A stretch of DNA of 64,000 nucleotides from Sphagnum compactum (taxonomy: Eukaryota; Bryophyta; Sphagnopsida; Sphagnales), in the NCBI GenBank assembly GCA_965153455.1, contig OZ234498.1, positions 10,974,001-11,038,000 of the forward strand. The letters run 5' to 3'. The position numbers and the translations under genes are program-made. The notes beneath the pieces were generated by a model. The model searched no databases. It was not told where the DNA came from and was given only the letters and a program-made list of their open reading frames with translations. This document shows, one piece after another, positions 22,410 through 35,280 of this stretch. Every line of letters begins with the position of its first letter. The first letter of the stretch is position 1.

Positions 22410-23420
22410 TGTCGCAACCCTAGCTTTGGGCCCGGGACCAAAGGCAAAGGGGTTATAAGGTTGCGGGTCAAGAGGAAACCCGGGAGTTAAACCAAGAGGT
22501 TGCTCGGGAGTTAAACCAAGAGGAAGCCCGGGAGCCAAGGCAAGAGAAAGCCCGGGAGTCACATCACACTCCCGGGAGTGTAAGAAAGTGTGAGGGAGTG
22601 TGAGGGAGTGAACACTCACACTCCCAAGGCAACTCCCACTTTGGGGAGATGGAGTCCCGGTGGACTCCCAAAACTTCAGAGAGCAATTGCAGGTGTCAAA
22701 CCTCAATGTCTTGTGGCGTTCTTTATATCATTGGAAAGCTCTTGAAGCGTAGATATCTAAAATGGGCTCGCATAGCTCATTTGGACATCTGAAACACAAG
22801 TTATGGCCAAAAGAAGGATCGGGAGTCGAATTCCCGGGAGTCTGCCAGTTTTGACTCCCGACCACTAAAAGTCGGGAATCGACCCGAAATACTAGGCTGC
22901 AGAGGACGTGCCACATATCGTTGGAAAGCTCTCGACGAGAGCTACAACTTTGCTTCAGACCGCATCGCGATCCGAGGTCTGCTCGCAAAGTTATGGGGCT
23001 CCAAAGTCGCGGGAGTCGCATTTGGCGCGATTTCGGGACTCCCACGCGGGAGTCCCGGGAAAAATAGCCATTTGGATGTAGCCTCCGTGGAGAGCTGCAG
23101 AGTATACTATAAGGGGGAAGGTGGTGGCTTCCCCCAAGTCCGGGCCGTGGTGAGTCTTGTGTGTCTGTGTTGCCCGTGGCTCGTCCTAGCACCAAAGGTG
23201 CTCCAACTATGCACTAACCACTTTGTGTGGGTTGTGTGCAGGCCCGTGTGAGTGAATAAGCTTGTCAATTCTTCCTAGTCTATCCCGGGACTTCTAGCAC
23301 ACCCCTCTCACCCCCCCTCTAGTGCTAGAAGTCGGGAGCGTGCTCCAAGTTCCAACTCCTTCCGCATTGCCACATACTTGGACCCTCAAGTGGGTCCACT
23401 AGGAACTTGGGAGTGCGTCA
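22410..23420 (+). repeat. 3' LTR of E2 (1011 bp)
   Basis: Same length as the 5' LTR. I see no difference from it on reading both copies. It is followed directly by the ATAAG target duplication. Confidence 0.95.
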
Positions 23421-23425
23421 ATAAG
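23421..23425 (+). repeat. Target-site duplication of E2, right copy
   Basis: ATAAG, identical to 16067-16071. Confidence 0.92.
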
Positions 23426-26400
23426 GTTTCATAATGTTTCATCTTACCAAATTCCAACTTAAAATCCTAAGCAAAGAGGCATAGAAAGGTGTCTTTCCAA
23501 TTTTATTTTATTTTCCAACACTATATTCACAAGGAAATTATCCATCAATTTGCATCCCATTTTTTTCAATTCAATTCAAATTCCAATCAATGTATATGAA
23601 TGTATTTGTATTGATTCAATTTTTATTTTTATTTGTTCAATGCCATGTGTGGAGTTTCAAATTTTCTTCAAAACAATGTGACAACATTTTGAATGCAAAC
23701 AAATGTTAAACAAAATTCAACACCTTGAATTCAAATTGGATGTGTGAGTGTGTACCTTACATGTTTATTGATTTATTCAAAAATCATGATCAATAAATGT
23801 CAAGATCAATAACTACATTTATGGTATTGGGTAATGAAATGATGTAATGACCTTTGATCACCACTTAGTGTTCTATATGGATACACATGTAAGTAACATC
23901 ATGCAAGCAATGGTAATCTTTAGTGCCAAATTTGGGTGCTTTTATATAGAGTGGTTATTCACATGATTGATAACTATCTCTTAGTATATTATAAAGAAAC
24001 ATTTACTTCTTGATGGCCATCAATCATTCTTTTCTAAATCTTTTGATTCTTGAAATGATTTAAGGTTTACAAGCTCCTTTTGGACCTATATCAAGGCTTC
24101 ATGGTTCTCAAATCTACCTTAATGGGGCATGGCTCTTTTGAGATTTCAAGCTCAAACTTCTGAGGTGTTTGGATGACTTTTTTGCAACTTTGTTATTGGT
24201 ATGGGGTTTGATTACCAAAGCTTGGTTTTGTATGCAACCCATTTATTATTTTTGTTAATTAATTGTAGTCCAAAACATGTAGATTGTTCCATGAATGGAT
24301 AATGTTTTCCATTCATGCACTACATATGAAATGGAAGCTTCATCATTGGTGATTTGGAATTTATGATTAATTATTATCAAGAATAAACATATATGATGGG
24401 TCAAAATTTGTTTGTGATAAATATTGCAATTTGTTCTACATTACAAAACTTTCATGTAATTTATTTATGGGATTCATGTTTCAAATCTTAAAGCATTAAA
24501 TCAAATGTCGATATTCATTTGAGTCTAATATTTAAAAAATTTGTTGTCAATAGTTGTTTGGTCAAAATTGAATCTAATATTTTGTTGTATTGTCAAGTTC
24601 ATACATATTTGTGAATACTTATTTTCATACACTAAATTAGTTAAATACAAATTTTTCAATAAAGATTATACTAAAACAATGTGAACATAATTGGACTTGA
24701 CTTCTTAATGATATTTGTCCTACTATATTTAAATGGACATGTCTAACAACTCCCAAGCAAAAGCAAGATTGATTTTAAATTGAAAACATTATTTAACATA
24801 AAAATGAACCCCTAATTTTTCTTATGTTGAAACTTCACACTACATCATGCTCTTTAATCTAGTCCAATCTATTTTAATGACACATGTCTACAATTAAGTG
24901 TTCTTGCTTTTGAAGAGCCAAAGGTGAAAATCATTCATTTAGATTTGTCTCACCACGTCAATGGAGCCATTTTTTATAACTTGATGACTATTTTGATTGT
25001 TTGGCAAAATCATTCTAATGTGTAATAATAATAAGATGCAATTTTCAACTGTTTTATTATTTTTATTAAGTATTCTATTTTAATTACAACAAATGACATT
25101 TTTGAAGAAAAATTATGAATGTTATCCATCAAGAAACTTATAATGAAAAAAGTTAATAAAAATATATTTGATAGCAATATTAGTGTAATGTGTTTTCCAA
25201 AGTCTTTAATTCAAAGAAAATTAGTGACTATAATGGGTAGCATTTAGCAATGTTGATTTTTTTATTGTGATAAAAGCCTCAAAATAATTGATAAATTTTA
25301 ATGTTGAATCTTGGATCATACATATGACCATTTTAAATATAGTATTGCAAATGTGTATTATCCATGGATAAGAATGTCCAATTATGCTAAATAATGTTTT
25401 TGGTTATTGTCTACTTATTTTTAATTGTTGTCATATATATTTTTTCCAATTATTTTGATCCAATCCCAAGTGCATTATGATACAAACTCTAGCAAAATTT
25501 GTAATATATATGAACACATATTAATTAGAGTAACATGCAAACTATCTTCCATGTTGGGAATCGAGCTTGAAATGTCCTATGAAAAGAACCTAGATTTCAA
25601 ATCATAACATCTTTTTTGTGTTATGATATAATGTGAATAAGTATTTTCACATTTATTTAAAAACCCTTCTATTTAAAACCATTTATAAAAAAGTAACCAA
25701 TTTTTTTGCCTATGTTGTTCAAGTGTTAGTCCTTGAAGGCACTTCACATCAATGGCTAGATTAAGTTTTAAAAACATGGGGATGTTTCATATGAAGGATC
25801 ATTGGAAAGTCTCAATATTTTCTTCATATATTTCCACACTTGTAACACCTATCGTATTAATTTCTTATCATTTTGAGAGGAGTGAAATTTTGGATCGATT
25901 ATAATGCATAAAAAGGTAAATTATCTAGATTCAAATAATAATAGCCCATATAATAATAATAATAAAGAAATATATTTAACAACATATATCATTCTAAAAA
26001 CTATTATAAAATTATATGCATGTGTTTATCATGTATTTTTATTCTTTAATTCACATCATTTATGTTATATATCATGTTGCATGCATTTTCCAATTTCATA
26101 AAATCTTCATTCTTATGATTTTCACAAAAAAATATAGATTTTTTTAAATCCAAATTATGAGTCATTAGATTTGAAGGCTTCTATTTAGGGATGAATTTCT
26201 TCCAAAATTAAAAAATGTACATCAATAATTAATTTATAGTATTGATATAAATAAAATTACCTAGCTTATATATTATGCAAATCAATTTATGCATAAAATT
26301 TTATAAAAAAAATATGTGAACATTAATATCACAAATGTAAAAATGCTTCATAACAAAAATTGTGTTTAGAAGTTTAAGCTTTTCAAGTGTAGGAAACAAA

Positions 26401-29400
26401 TTGTAAAGAAAAGTTTATGGCTTCCTATTGTATGTTATTTTGGTTTGAATATAATTGCAAAGATTTTTTGGTACAAATATCAACTTTTGAATGAAAAAGA
26501 TGGTGTTCAGGATGTCCCATGTCAAAATTTTGTTAGAATGTAATTGACAAGTCACCTTATCGATTAATGTTGTCCAAACATTTTCAAGCATGTACTTATA
26601 TGTCCAACATTTTTAGAAGTACATTTTACATTCATTCACCTTTTTTTTATATGAAATTTCACTCCATTGATGAGTCATTAAAACTAGTTTAAGTAAAACA
26701 ACTTTAAGTTTCATATGTCTTTTTTTGAATAATTCCAAACAAAGAGGAATGGAATGGTGTTTTCTTCGACATCTACAATTTCAAAGTTTTCTTTTCCAAT
26801 GATAATTATGAGCAAAATTTTCAATACCTTCTACACCAATTTACATCCAATTTCTCTTCAATAAAAATTTAATTCAATCAAATGGAATTTGAATTCCATC
26901 CAATTCAACTTGCATGCGATGCCATTCAATATTTTCATTTGAATGAAACTTAGTTTCCACAAAATCAATTCATGTTTTTCAAAGGTTGATTGTCATTAAT
27001 AGTGCACATAAATGCAAAGTTCAAGTTAATAAAAACATGAATAAGTACCCCCAATAATAGCATGTAGTAAGACTAATCATTCATTTATTTTAACTTGTCC
27101 CCTTTGTACTAACAAACATCAACATCTTATAGTCATTGAAATAGAGTTCCATTAACCAAAACAAATTCCTAATGGGCAACAAAATAACTACAAAAATTAG
27201 TAATTGGAATGCACACGTGTTTGGAGAAATGGAAGGAGCCAACCTTGTCAAAGGAAGAAAGGTTAGGCACATGCACCATTTAAAAAGGCAAATGGGGGCC
27301 TTCAATAACAACATCCCCTTTTGCCCACCATTGAAGCCCATGTGTTTAGATGTGGAACCCCATGGCTACAATTGATAACCTAGCTACCAAAATTGTTACA
27401 ACTATGCCAAAAATTAAAAGATTAAAAATAAGTGTTAAAAAATTATTATAAAATTTTATTACAATAAAAAAATACCAACTATGTATGACAATATTTGAAA
27501 TTTTCCAAAGTTCAAAACCTCTTTTTTTTTACAACACTTGGAGTTCTAACAACATTTCTTACATTAACAAATATTCTAGATATAAGTTCTTTTCATCAAA
27601 ATTTGATTTTTTTTCAATTTTTAATCTTTTTGGATGTGTACATATTAAAATTACTTTTTAATGACATTTTGCTTTACCTTCTTGATTTTTCTTTGTATAA
27701 TGTAAATATAAGTGTAACCTTAATATAAAAGTGTGAATCAAGGTTAAGGTTTTTAATCATTTTTTGGATTTTTTAATAATTTTACAATCTATGTGCATGT
27801 ATACATGCTAACTATGTTTTTAAATTGAATTATAGTTTTATCATTTCTTCATTTTTTTGTATAATGTATAAATTAAGACAATGTTTTGAATGTATTATTA
27901 ATCTTGATTTTTTTATTTTTGGGATGTCATTTTTAAAAATCATGGATGATGGAAGGCTTTTTATGTGGATTTGTTTCATGATGAAAGATGAATGACAATG
28001 ACCATAACTCATCCATTGGGGGAAGGATCTTCACCACCCATGATTGTTGCACCTTAATTGATGCAATTATCTATTGTAAAATGGTGTCACAAAGAAAAAT
28101 AAAATGATGAAACAAATGTTGGAAGCCTGAGATGGAGTGATGTTTTTGTTTACATCTTTGATTTATATGAAGAGGCATTTTGATAAATCATGCTTATCAT
28201 TCAAGCATTGGACACACATTTGGACTAAACACCATTGTCAATTATTGAATGAATATCATTGCAAAAGAAATTTTTTAAATTTAAATGAAAAGTGAATATA
28301 GATGCTAAAAAACTTTGTGCACATTAAAATTTCAAATGGTTCATCATGATATTTGTCCAAATAGTTCAATTTCATGAATCTAAATTATTTTCTTGTCCCT
28401 AGGCTCTAAAAAATTATGCAACTAATTACAAACTATGACAATTGCCCACACTACCAAAACATGTCCCCGTTTCATTATGAAAGCAAAAAATGAATTTGGA
28501 TTCATTACATAACTAAAGGTGTACCATGGGTTCACCATTTCACTATCCCGTTTTGGGTTCACCATTTTGGCCAATGTAGACGATGAAATCATTCGACAAC
28601 TCATCAAATGGGATTGCAATGTAGTTTTTTATGATGACAAGGCCATTATATATTGTTTAGCAACAATTTGTTGAGCAAGTGGCATCAACAACCAATAATG
28701 TGGCATGTGTTAGGTCTGGTCATCTTCATGCCCATCTGGATGAAGACATGAAGAAGATGCAATTCTAATCATGGCTTTTAAACAAAGCATGTGTTATGGT
28801 GGCCACTGGGGTCATTGGTGTGTGTACAAATAACCATCCATTGGCCTTGTCATTCATCATGGATCTTTTAGATCTTTTGTTGTTCTACATAAAAAATTAG
28901 GTCGACTTCCTCGTGATCGTCAATTTGATACTTACGACTAAAACTATGTTTGATCGTGGAAATCAAGAATTATCAACAATATAATTTCCAGTTAGTTGTT
29001 GATGGTCAATCCCAACGGTGTAACCTAATTGCAACCGCGTAGCCATGCGACAACTATTTTTGTCAATCATAAGCGATGTCACTATGACCACCCATGCTAT
29101 TACCAATGTTAAAGTTGTGGGCAACAATGTTCACTATGAACCCTATATTAACAATATTCTTCCCTTGGGCTTCCAATTTGGTTTTTTTATCTAGTGAAGA
29201 ACATTTTTAAATAAGTCATAGTTGCATTTAGGAAGTTATAATTCAATTGAGTTTCCTAAACCATTTCAGACCTATTAAATAAATTGGAGATAATTATATA
29301 AACCCTAAAAGACTTTGAATAGCTTTATTGTTAAATTAATGAAATGTAAATAATTGTCCAAATGGCAAAATGGCACGAGAATCATTTTTAGTTTTCGTAT

Positions 29401-29435
29401 AAGTTGGAGGTGTAATTATAAGATATGATCACTTG
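23426..29435. other. AT-rich, gene-free repeat DNA
   Basis: Six kilobases with frequent short A/T runs and no frame I would call a gene. About 23426-23600 resembles 26700-26890 (shared words such as CAAAGAGG, TTCCAA, CAATTTGCATCC/CAATTTACATCC), so at least one dispersed repeat occurs twice. A slightly richer patch at 27170-27380 is listed separately. Between 28680 and 29110 the sequence is more balanced but every frame is broken. Confidence 0.6.
27172..27375 (+). pseudogene. Possible LINE fragment
   Basis: A patch of higher GC with an open frame containing ISNWNAHVFGEM. The pattern K...WN..VFG followed by a basic stretch resembles the linker between endonuclease and reverse transcriptase in plant L1-type LINEs. 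No catalytic motif is present and the minus strand is also open here, so this is tentative. Confidence 0.25.
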
Positions 29436-29640
29436 CACTACTAGAAATTCTGTTGTTTGCACCCAGTCACTATGCAATTAGCATGCAACTAGTTGTCGTT
29501 TGTAACTATTTTGGTCATGTTTACAACTATAAATTTGGTATTGTATAATTTTTCGGCCGTACAGTTGTGTGTGCAACTAACGTGCAACTAAATGTGTACA
29601 ACATGGACACGTTTCATAAAAATAATGGCCTAAACTTATA
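29436..29640 (+). mobile_element. CACTA (EnSpm-like) terminus with subterminal repeats
   Basis: Begins CACTACTAGAAATTCTG, which matches the usual CACTA-superfamily end. The next 200 bases hold many copies of a TGCAACTA word (GTGCAACTA, ATGCAACTAG, GTGCAACTAAA), which looks like subterminal transposase-binding repeats. No opposite end (TAGTG) or transposase was found, so only one terminus is supported. The true right limit is unknown. Confidence 0.65.
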
Positions 29641-29699
29641 CATACTTAAATTACTATATTTAATATATCCACATAGGCTATGTATAATAATATTATGTA

Positions 29700-30385
29700 C
29701 TTTTAGTACTAAGGTTAACCCCATGCTAACTTAGGTTGCTTAAACTAACCTAGGTTAAATAAACAAAAAAGTTACACTAACCATGGATAAATTAAATTAG
29801 GCTAAATTAATTATGGCTAATCTAAATTAAGCTAAATTAAATCAAGTTAAAACTAACCATGGCTAAATTAAGTTAAACTAAACTAATTATGGCTAAATAA
29901 ATTAAACTAAATTAAATTAGGTTAAATTAACCATAGTTAAACTAGGTTAGGCTCAAAAAATTATGGTTAAATTAAATTAGGCTAAAATTAACCATGTCTA
30001 AATTTATTAAGCTAAATTAAGTTAGGCTCTAAATTACTTAAGGCTAAAATAAAATTAAAATATATTAATTATGGCTAAATTAAATATGGCTAAATTAAGT
30101 TAGGAAAAACTAATTATGGCTAAATTAAATTAGGTTAAATCATTTATAACTAAATTAAATTAGACTATATTTATTATGGCTAAAGTAAATCAATCTAAAT
30201 TAAATTAGGATAAAATAAATATGGCTAAATTAAATTAGGCCAAACCAATCATGACTAAATTAAGTTAGGTTAAAATATTTATGGCTAAAATAAATTAGGC
30301 TAAAACAAACACTGGCTAAATTAAGTTAAGTTAAACTAATTATGGCTAGACTAAATTATGTTAAACTAAACCATGGTTTAAATGT
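29700..30385. repeat. Degenerate GGCTAAATTAAATTA minisatellite
   Basis: Nearly 700 bases of a loosely repeated unit of roughly 25-30 bases: GGCTAAATTAAATTAGG with AACTAATTATGGCTAAA variants. Spacing and sequence vary, so it is an old array. It follows the CACTA-like terminus and could be internal sequence of that element. Confidence 0.8.
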
Positions 30386-30687
30386 ATTGCAAGTTTTTTA
30401 ATTTTATTTGTCAAATATATTTATTTATTTTTTTTGCAAGTAGAATTATTTTATTTTATTTTATTTGGAATCTTTTTCAAAAATGTAAATTTGATTAAAC
30501 AAAAAGATTATTCTGAATCAATTAATATGATAATATTTTAAAAATTACATAATTATTCATAAATTATTAACTAAATTTTTATGATGATTATAATGATAAT
30601 CAATAGGTATTATACATTAGAAATTTTTTATTTATGTTAAAATATTAATGTAAATAAGTTACACAAATAAACCTACAAATAACCCAT
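30386..30687. other. AT-rich spacer
   Basis: Almost pure A/T runs between the minisatellite and the gypsy pol fragment. No feature is seen. Confidence 0.5.
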
Positions 30688-32056
30688 ATGCAATATTCCT
30701 TTACCCAATGGTTGGTAGAGAACCCTTACGAAGAAGATGAGGTCACCATCCGCTTTATTGAAGCAATTGAATTGCTTGATTTGGATGATGATTGCCCAAA
30801 CTTGGCCACCTTGGTTGATGACATCTCTGTGGAAGATGTGTACGGCCTTGAAATAGATGGTACCAAAATAGAGGATTTAAACACCATCATGAGGGAGGAA
30901 ACTATACTACCATCACCACTGCATTTTCAACAAATATCAGATGGTCTCCAAATAGGTCTGGATGTTTCCATCTACCCATCCGTCCCGAACGATTGGTACC
31001 ATGGCCCTACTGATCCTATACATGTGATAGAAAATGATTGGGTCAAGGTCCCAGTCCATCGTGAGGATAAGAAACCTAAATATGTCAAATTTGGTTCTCA
31101 ATTAAATGAAGAAGATTTTGGGAAGTATAAAGCCTTAGCCATGGAATATCAAGACATATTTGTTTGGTCTTACAAAAACCTCAAAGGCATTCCACCAGAA
31201 ATAGCCCAACACATAATTCCACTAATCCCTGGAACCAAACTAGTTCGACAGAAAAATAGGAGGTTGAATCCAAGAATGTAGCTTGTGGTTAAAGCAGAAC
31301 TAGAATGATTATTGGAAGCAAGTTTCATCCGGCCAATAGAGCGCATCGATTGGTTGTCACACATAGTGCTAGTGAAGAAGAAAGGTGGAAACAAATTAAG
31401 CGTATGTGTTGATTATAGGGACTTAAATGTTCGCACCTTTAAAGATCATTTTCCCTTGCCGTTCATTTCCACAATTGTTGATGAAGTAGCGGGGAAAGAA
31501 TTATATAGTTTCATGGACGGTTATTCAAGGTATAATCAAGTGTCCATAGCACCCGAGGATTGGCACAAGACGACCTTCACTTCCCCATGGGGCACATTCG
31601 TTTACATTGTGATGCCATTTGGGTTGTGTAATGCATAAGTCGCTTTCCAAATAGTCATGACCTATGCTTTCTCCGAACTTCTTCGTAAGTCAATGGTTAT
31701 GTTCATTGATGATTTCAACACACAAACATCCCGAGAAGAACATCTAGAGATGTTTAGGGCATGTTTCCAAAGATGTAGGGAGGTAAACATTTCATTGAAT
31801 CTAGAGAAGGTGTATTTGGCAATGGTTCGAGGCATTCTTTTGGGTTATGTTGTCTCTAAGAAGGGCAAAGAATCAGATCCTAATAAGGTGAAAGTCATTG
31901 TAAACTTCCAACTTCCAACCTCCAACCACGGTTAAAAAAATTCAAAAGGTCTTAAGCCACATTGGCTGGTATCGAGATTTAATTGAAACTTATTCTACCC
32001 ATGTTACACCTTTGACCAACCTCACCAAAAAGGCAATCAAATTTGAATGGACCTAA
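30688..32056 (+). pseudogene. Ty3/gypsy pol fragment (E3, non-chromovirus lineage)
   Basis: One frame with three stops, then a shift. Part one (30688-31281) is the region before RT and ends in LVRQKNRRLNPRM. Part two (31312-31638) has the RT motifs VKKKGG, VCVDYRDLN, FPLPFI and MPFGLCNA. Part three (31657-31935) has FIDDF, equivalent to the YxDD catalytic box. A further piece in another frame (about 31921-32055) reads LSHIGWYRDLIETYS and LTNLTKK, the usual RT to RNase H connection. Stops lie at 31279 (TAG), 31306 (TGA) and 31636 (TAA). RNase H and integrase are missing. The sequence is clearly different from E1/E2 and resembles Athila/Tat-type gypsy elements. Confidence 0.88.
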
Positions 32057-32232
32057 TAGAATCAAAATCAAACTTAAGTATTAACATTTCCACCTGAGTG
32101 GCCTCATGTGAATTACAACTTAGTAAACAACTTTAAGGGAATAGTTCACAATTGCAAAAACTCCAGAATGCGACGAATGGTGTGAGCTAGGTATTCGGCT
32201 CGATACTCCATGGAAAGGGGGTTAATTGGGCC

Positions 32233-32574
32233 TCATAGCCAACAATAATGGCTATCACCGGGAACCCAAGTTCGACAATGAAGACGAACATCGTCGTCTT
32301 CACATTGACACTCTTCAAACCTTTTTGGCGCGGTTCCTCGAACAGGAACAAATTCTAAATAAATTGCTAAGGCATGTGGGTTAGGAGACAATTGACGATC
32401 CCATGCCGAACGATCGACTCGAGTGCGCACTACTCTTCTAGATGGTTCTTCTTCATGCGACCGTTGAAAGACATTCACCTCAAGCGCTATTTCGTCAAGC
32501 GGTGCTTCTTCAAGTTCTTCCTTGTCTACTGGTGCAACTGAAGGATTCGAAGGCATAGCGACATCATCCGCCAT
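32233..32574 (-). CDS. Antisense ORF of E3, copy A
   Basis: Runs on the strand opposite to pol and gag, from the ATG at 32574 to a stop at 32233 (113 codons). The start MADDVAMPSNP follows a probable splice acceptor (GATGCAG|GTGATAATTT), so an upstream untranslated exon is likely. It is acidic and Pro-rich at the start. It has a conserved core (PHALAIYLEFVPxRG) and a Cys/His motif, CQCEDDD...LHCRTWVP. Compared with copy C it stops about 35 codons early, at a TGA. Some Tat-lineage elements are known to carry an antisense ORF between pol and the 3' LTR, which fits this position. The function is unknown. Confidence 0.55.
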   Translation of the reverse strand: MADDVAMPSNPSVAPVDKEELEEAPLDEIALEVNVFQRSHEEEPSRRVVRTRVDRSAWDRQLSPNPHALAIYLEFVPVRGTAPKRFEECQCEDDDVRLHCRTWVPGDSHYCWL

Positions 32575-33554
32575 GACTAAATTATCACCTGCATCAACAA
32601 AAACAGAGGGTAGTAGAAACAATGTGGTAATTGCGTTCAGAAGGGGTCGAAACCTTTTTATTTAACAAACTAGGATAGGCGTAAGGTGTGGGTGTGACGG
32701 CGGAACCTCATGAAAACTCGAACATCCTAGATCTAATGGATTCATCAAACCCTAATTTCAAGGTGGATCTGGGAGTATGTGAGAGTTTTTGTAATACAAA
32801 TTTTAATTCCAATTGACTATGTACTACATAGTCAATTAGTGCATGGAAGAAAAAATAAATAAGGGATATCAAAAGAGTAAATGGTACGCGGGGATATTAC
32901 TTCAACCATTGAATTAATTTAGTTAAGTAAAGACTTAAGGATGTTTACTTGTTATTACCGATAAATTGTCCTAGTAGTTAGTTACTTGAAATAATTAGGA
33001 TGAAGAAGTAGGATGTGAGGGTCAACGGACGGAAAGGATAAGGATCAAGCTCAAGAACCTCATCAAGATATCCAAGGTAAGGGGAAGGATGAGTCCTCCA
33101 ATCCCATTAGTCTTGAGAATTGTCATCGTATTTTATTGGAGGATGCAATTTTTTTTGTGTCTCATTGGGCCTAAGAATTCTCATCCTAAATCCAATTGGA
33201 TTCTCAATTCTCAATTCTCATTGGCTCTTAAAGGATGAGGAGGCCATTGATTAAAGGAAAGGATTTCGAAACTTCCATTGGTCAAGGGGAACAAACTTAA
33301 GGAAGGTTATGAAAACTTACGAAGGGAGAGATGAATATCTTATGTTGGGGAAGGGGAAAGGAGGAGAATGAATGTGTGAAGAAAATATTAGTTCTTATGT
33401 GTGGAAAGGTGTTGTTCATGAAAAGGATGTGTGCAAGAAATAAGCCTGGAAGGATTTCCATGACAAAGCCTATGGAGTTTTGTTTAAAATAGTTGTTCCT
33501 TGCGAATCCACCGTTGCATTTGTGTCAAACTTAAAACAGTTCTTGTTTAGGAGG
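32575..33554. repeat. E3 3'-internal region A
   Basis: Non-coding sequence between the antisense ORF and LTR A. It matches region C (35703-37470) and part of region B in order and orientation, with scattered differences. A conserved block near 33430-33550 (AAGCCT.TGGATTTTTG to TTTAGGAGG) is the part that became a 201-bp tandem repeat in region C. Confidence 0.65.
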
Positions 33555-34072
33555 TGTAGAAGGTTCTCTCCAAATTTCAACATCATCAGGTTTGTTGTAA
33601 GGGAGCTACATTAGGCGGAAGTAGAGGGGGTTGAATTTGTCTATTTTTTCCTCAATCTAAGCAAATTGATGTTTTGTCCAAAGGTTTAACTCTTGATAAA
33701 AAAAAAAAAAACTTATAAGATTTTATAACATGGCTCCTTTTAGATTAACATTTTCAAAAATGTAATGCATGTTATATTAGGAGGTTGTATGTAGATATTA
33801 TGACGAAAGGAACAAAAAATGTTCAACCATCAAGCATGACATTGAATGAATGTCAACATGGTGCCCTTCATATTTCATCATGGTGAGTTACGATTCTCCC
33901 ACAATGTCTTTATATCTTCCAAGTGGACACAACGCATTAGATTCTTAGTGAGCTTCATTGCATTACCTTGAAACATAGTACTTGTTAGACTACAATTACA
34001 TAGTAGTCACACTTCCAAGTGGGTTTTGTGAGTGCATATCTGTATGTTGAAGGTGTGCAACAATTCCTCACA
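33555..34072 (+). repeat. LTR A of E3 (518 bp)
   Basis: TGTAGAAGG...TTCCTCACA, with TG...CA ends. Matching copies lie at 37471-37993 and 39249-39768. The left edge is supported because LTR D begins its similarity there and region B loses similarity at the same point. The right edge is supported by the primer-site-like sequence after LTR C. Confidence 0.72.
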
Positions 34073-35280
34073 GATTGTTAAAGCATATGAGTTAGGACAT
34101 AATGCACGATCTCATGCCGAACGATCGACTCGATGCGCACCACTTTTCTGGACGATTTTTTTTCGCGCGACCATTGAAAGACATTCACGTCAAGCGGTGC
34201 TTTTTAAAGTTGTTCCTTTTCTACTGGTGCAATTGAAAGATTTGAGTGCATAGAGACATCATCCGCCATGACTAAATTTTCACCTGCATCAACAAAAATC
34301 GAAAAGTAGTCGAAACAATTTGGCGCTTGCATTCGAAGAAGGTTGTTGCTTTTATTCAAGAAATTAGGGTAGGCATAAGGCGTGGCAGTGACGGCGGAAC
34401 TTTGTGAAAACCCGAACATCTTAGTTTCAACGAATTCGTGAAGCCCTAATATCGACGGTGGATCTAAAAGTACATGGGAATCCTTGTAATTTCAAATTTA
34501 ATTGTAATTTACTATGTACTACATAATTATTTAGTACACGGTAAGGAATAACTAAGGAATATTAAAAGAATAAATGGTGCACGGAAAGGTTATTACTACC
34601 GTTAAGTTGATTTATTCAAATGAATTCAAGGATGGTTATTTATTAATATCGATAAATTATTTTAATAGTTAGTTACTTAGAATAGTTAAGATGAAGAAGT
34701 AGGATGTTAAGTCAAATGAACAAAATTGATAATGATTAAGCTCAAGAACCCCATCAAGATGCCCAAGATAAAGAAAAAGATGAGTCCCCTAATTCCATTG
34801 GTCATGAGGATTATCATCATATTTAATTAGAGAATACAACCTTCTTAGTGTTTCATTGGGCATAAGGATTCTCATCCTAAATTCCATAGGAGAAAAAAGT
34901 CATTTTCAATTCTCATTGGTTCATGACGGATGAGGAGACCATTAATTGGAAGGAAGGATTTTCAACTTCATTGGACAAGAAGAACAAATTCAAGGAGGGG
35001 TCATGGGAGGCTTCCTAAGAGGAGTGGTATCTTGTGTGTTTTTTCGGGGGAAAAAGGAGGAAAATGAGTGTGTGAGAGAAAAATTAATTCTTATGTGTGA
35101 GAAAGTGTTATTCATGAAAAAAATGTGTGCAAACAAAGAACATGGAAGGAAGTTGTGTGTAGCAAGTAGTTGTAATGGTTCATGAACAAGCCTCTGGATT
35201 TTTATTTAAAATAGTTGTTCCTCTCAAATCCACCATTGGATTTGTCTCAAACTTTAAACAGTTTTAGTTTAGGAGGTTGT
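34073..35280 (-). pseudogene. E3 region B with broken antisense ORF
   Basis: Starts abruptly inside the antisense ORF (the equivalent of about 32363 in copy A), directly after LTR A. It keeps the ATG at 34269 and the acceptor-like CAG before it. The frame stops at 34204, and further stops and indels follow. Similarity to regions A and C continues to about 35275 and ends just at the expected LTR boundary. This is a decayed partial copy. Confidence 0.65.

Larger units (their letters stand above)
16072..23420 (+). mobile_element. Ty3/gypsy chromovirus E2, complete and young
   Basis: A 7349-base element with two 1011-base LTRs that I find identical by eye, a perfect ATAAG target duplication, a tRNA-iMet primer site, one long polyprotein frame and a polypurine tract. 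Near-identical LTRs mean very recent insertion, since both are copied from one template at integration. The C-terminal chromodomain places it among chromoviruses, whose chromodomain is thought to guide integration to particular chromatin. The only obvious defect is a TGA inside the integrase core at 20723-20725. Related element E1 lies 7 kb upstream. Confidence 0.96.
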
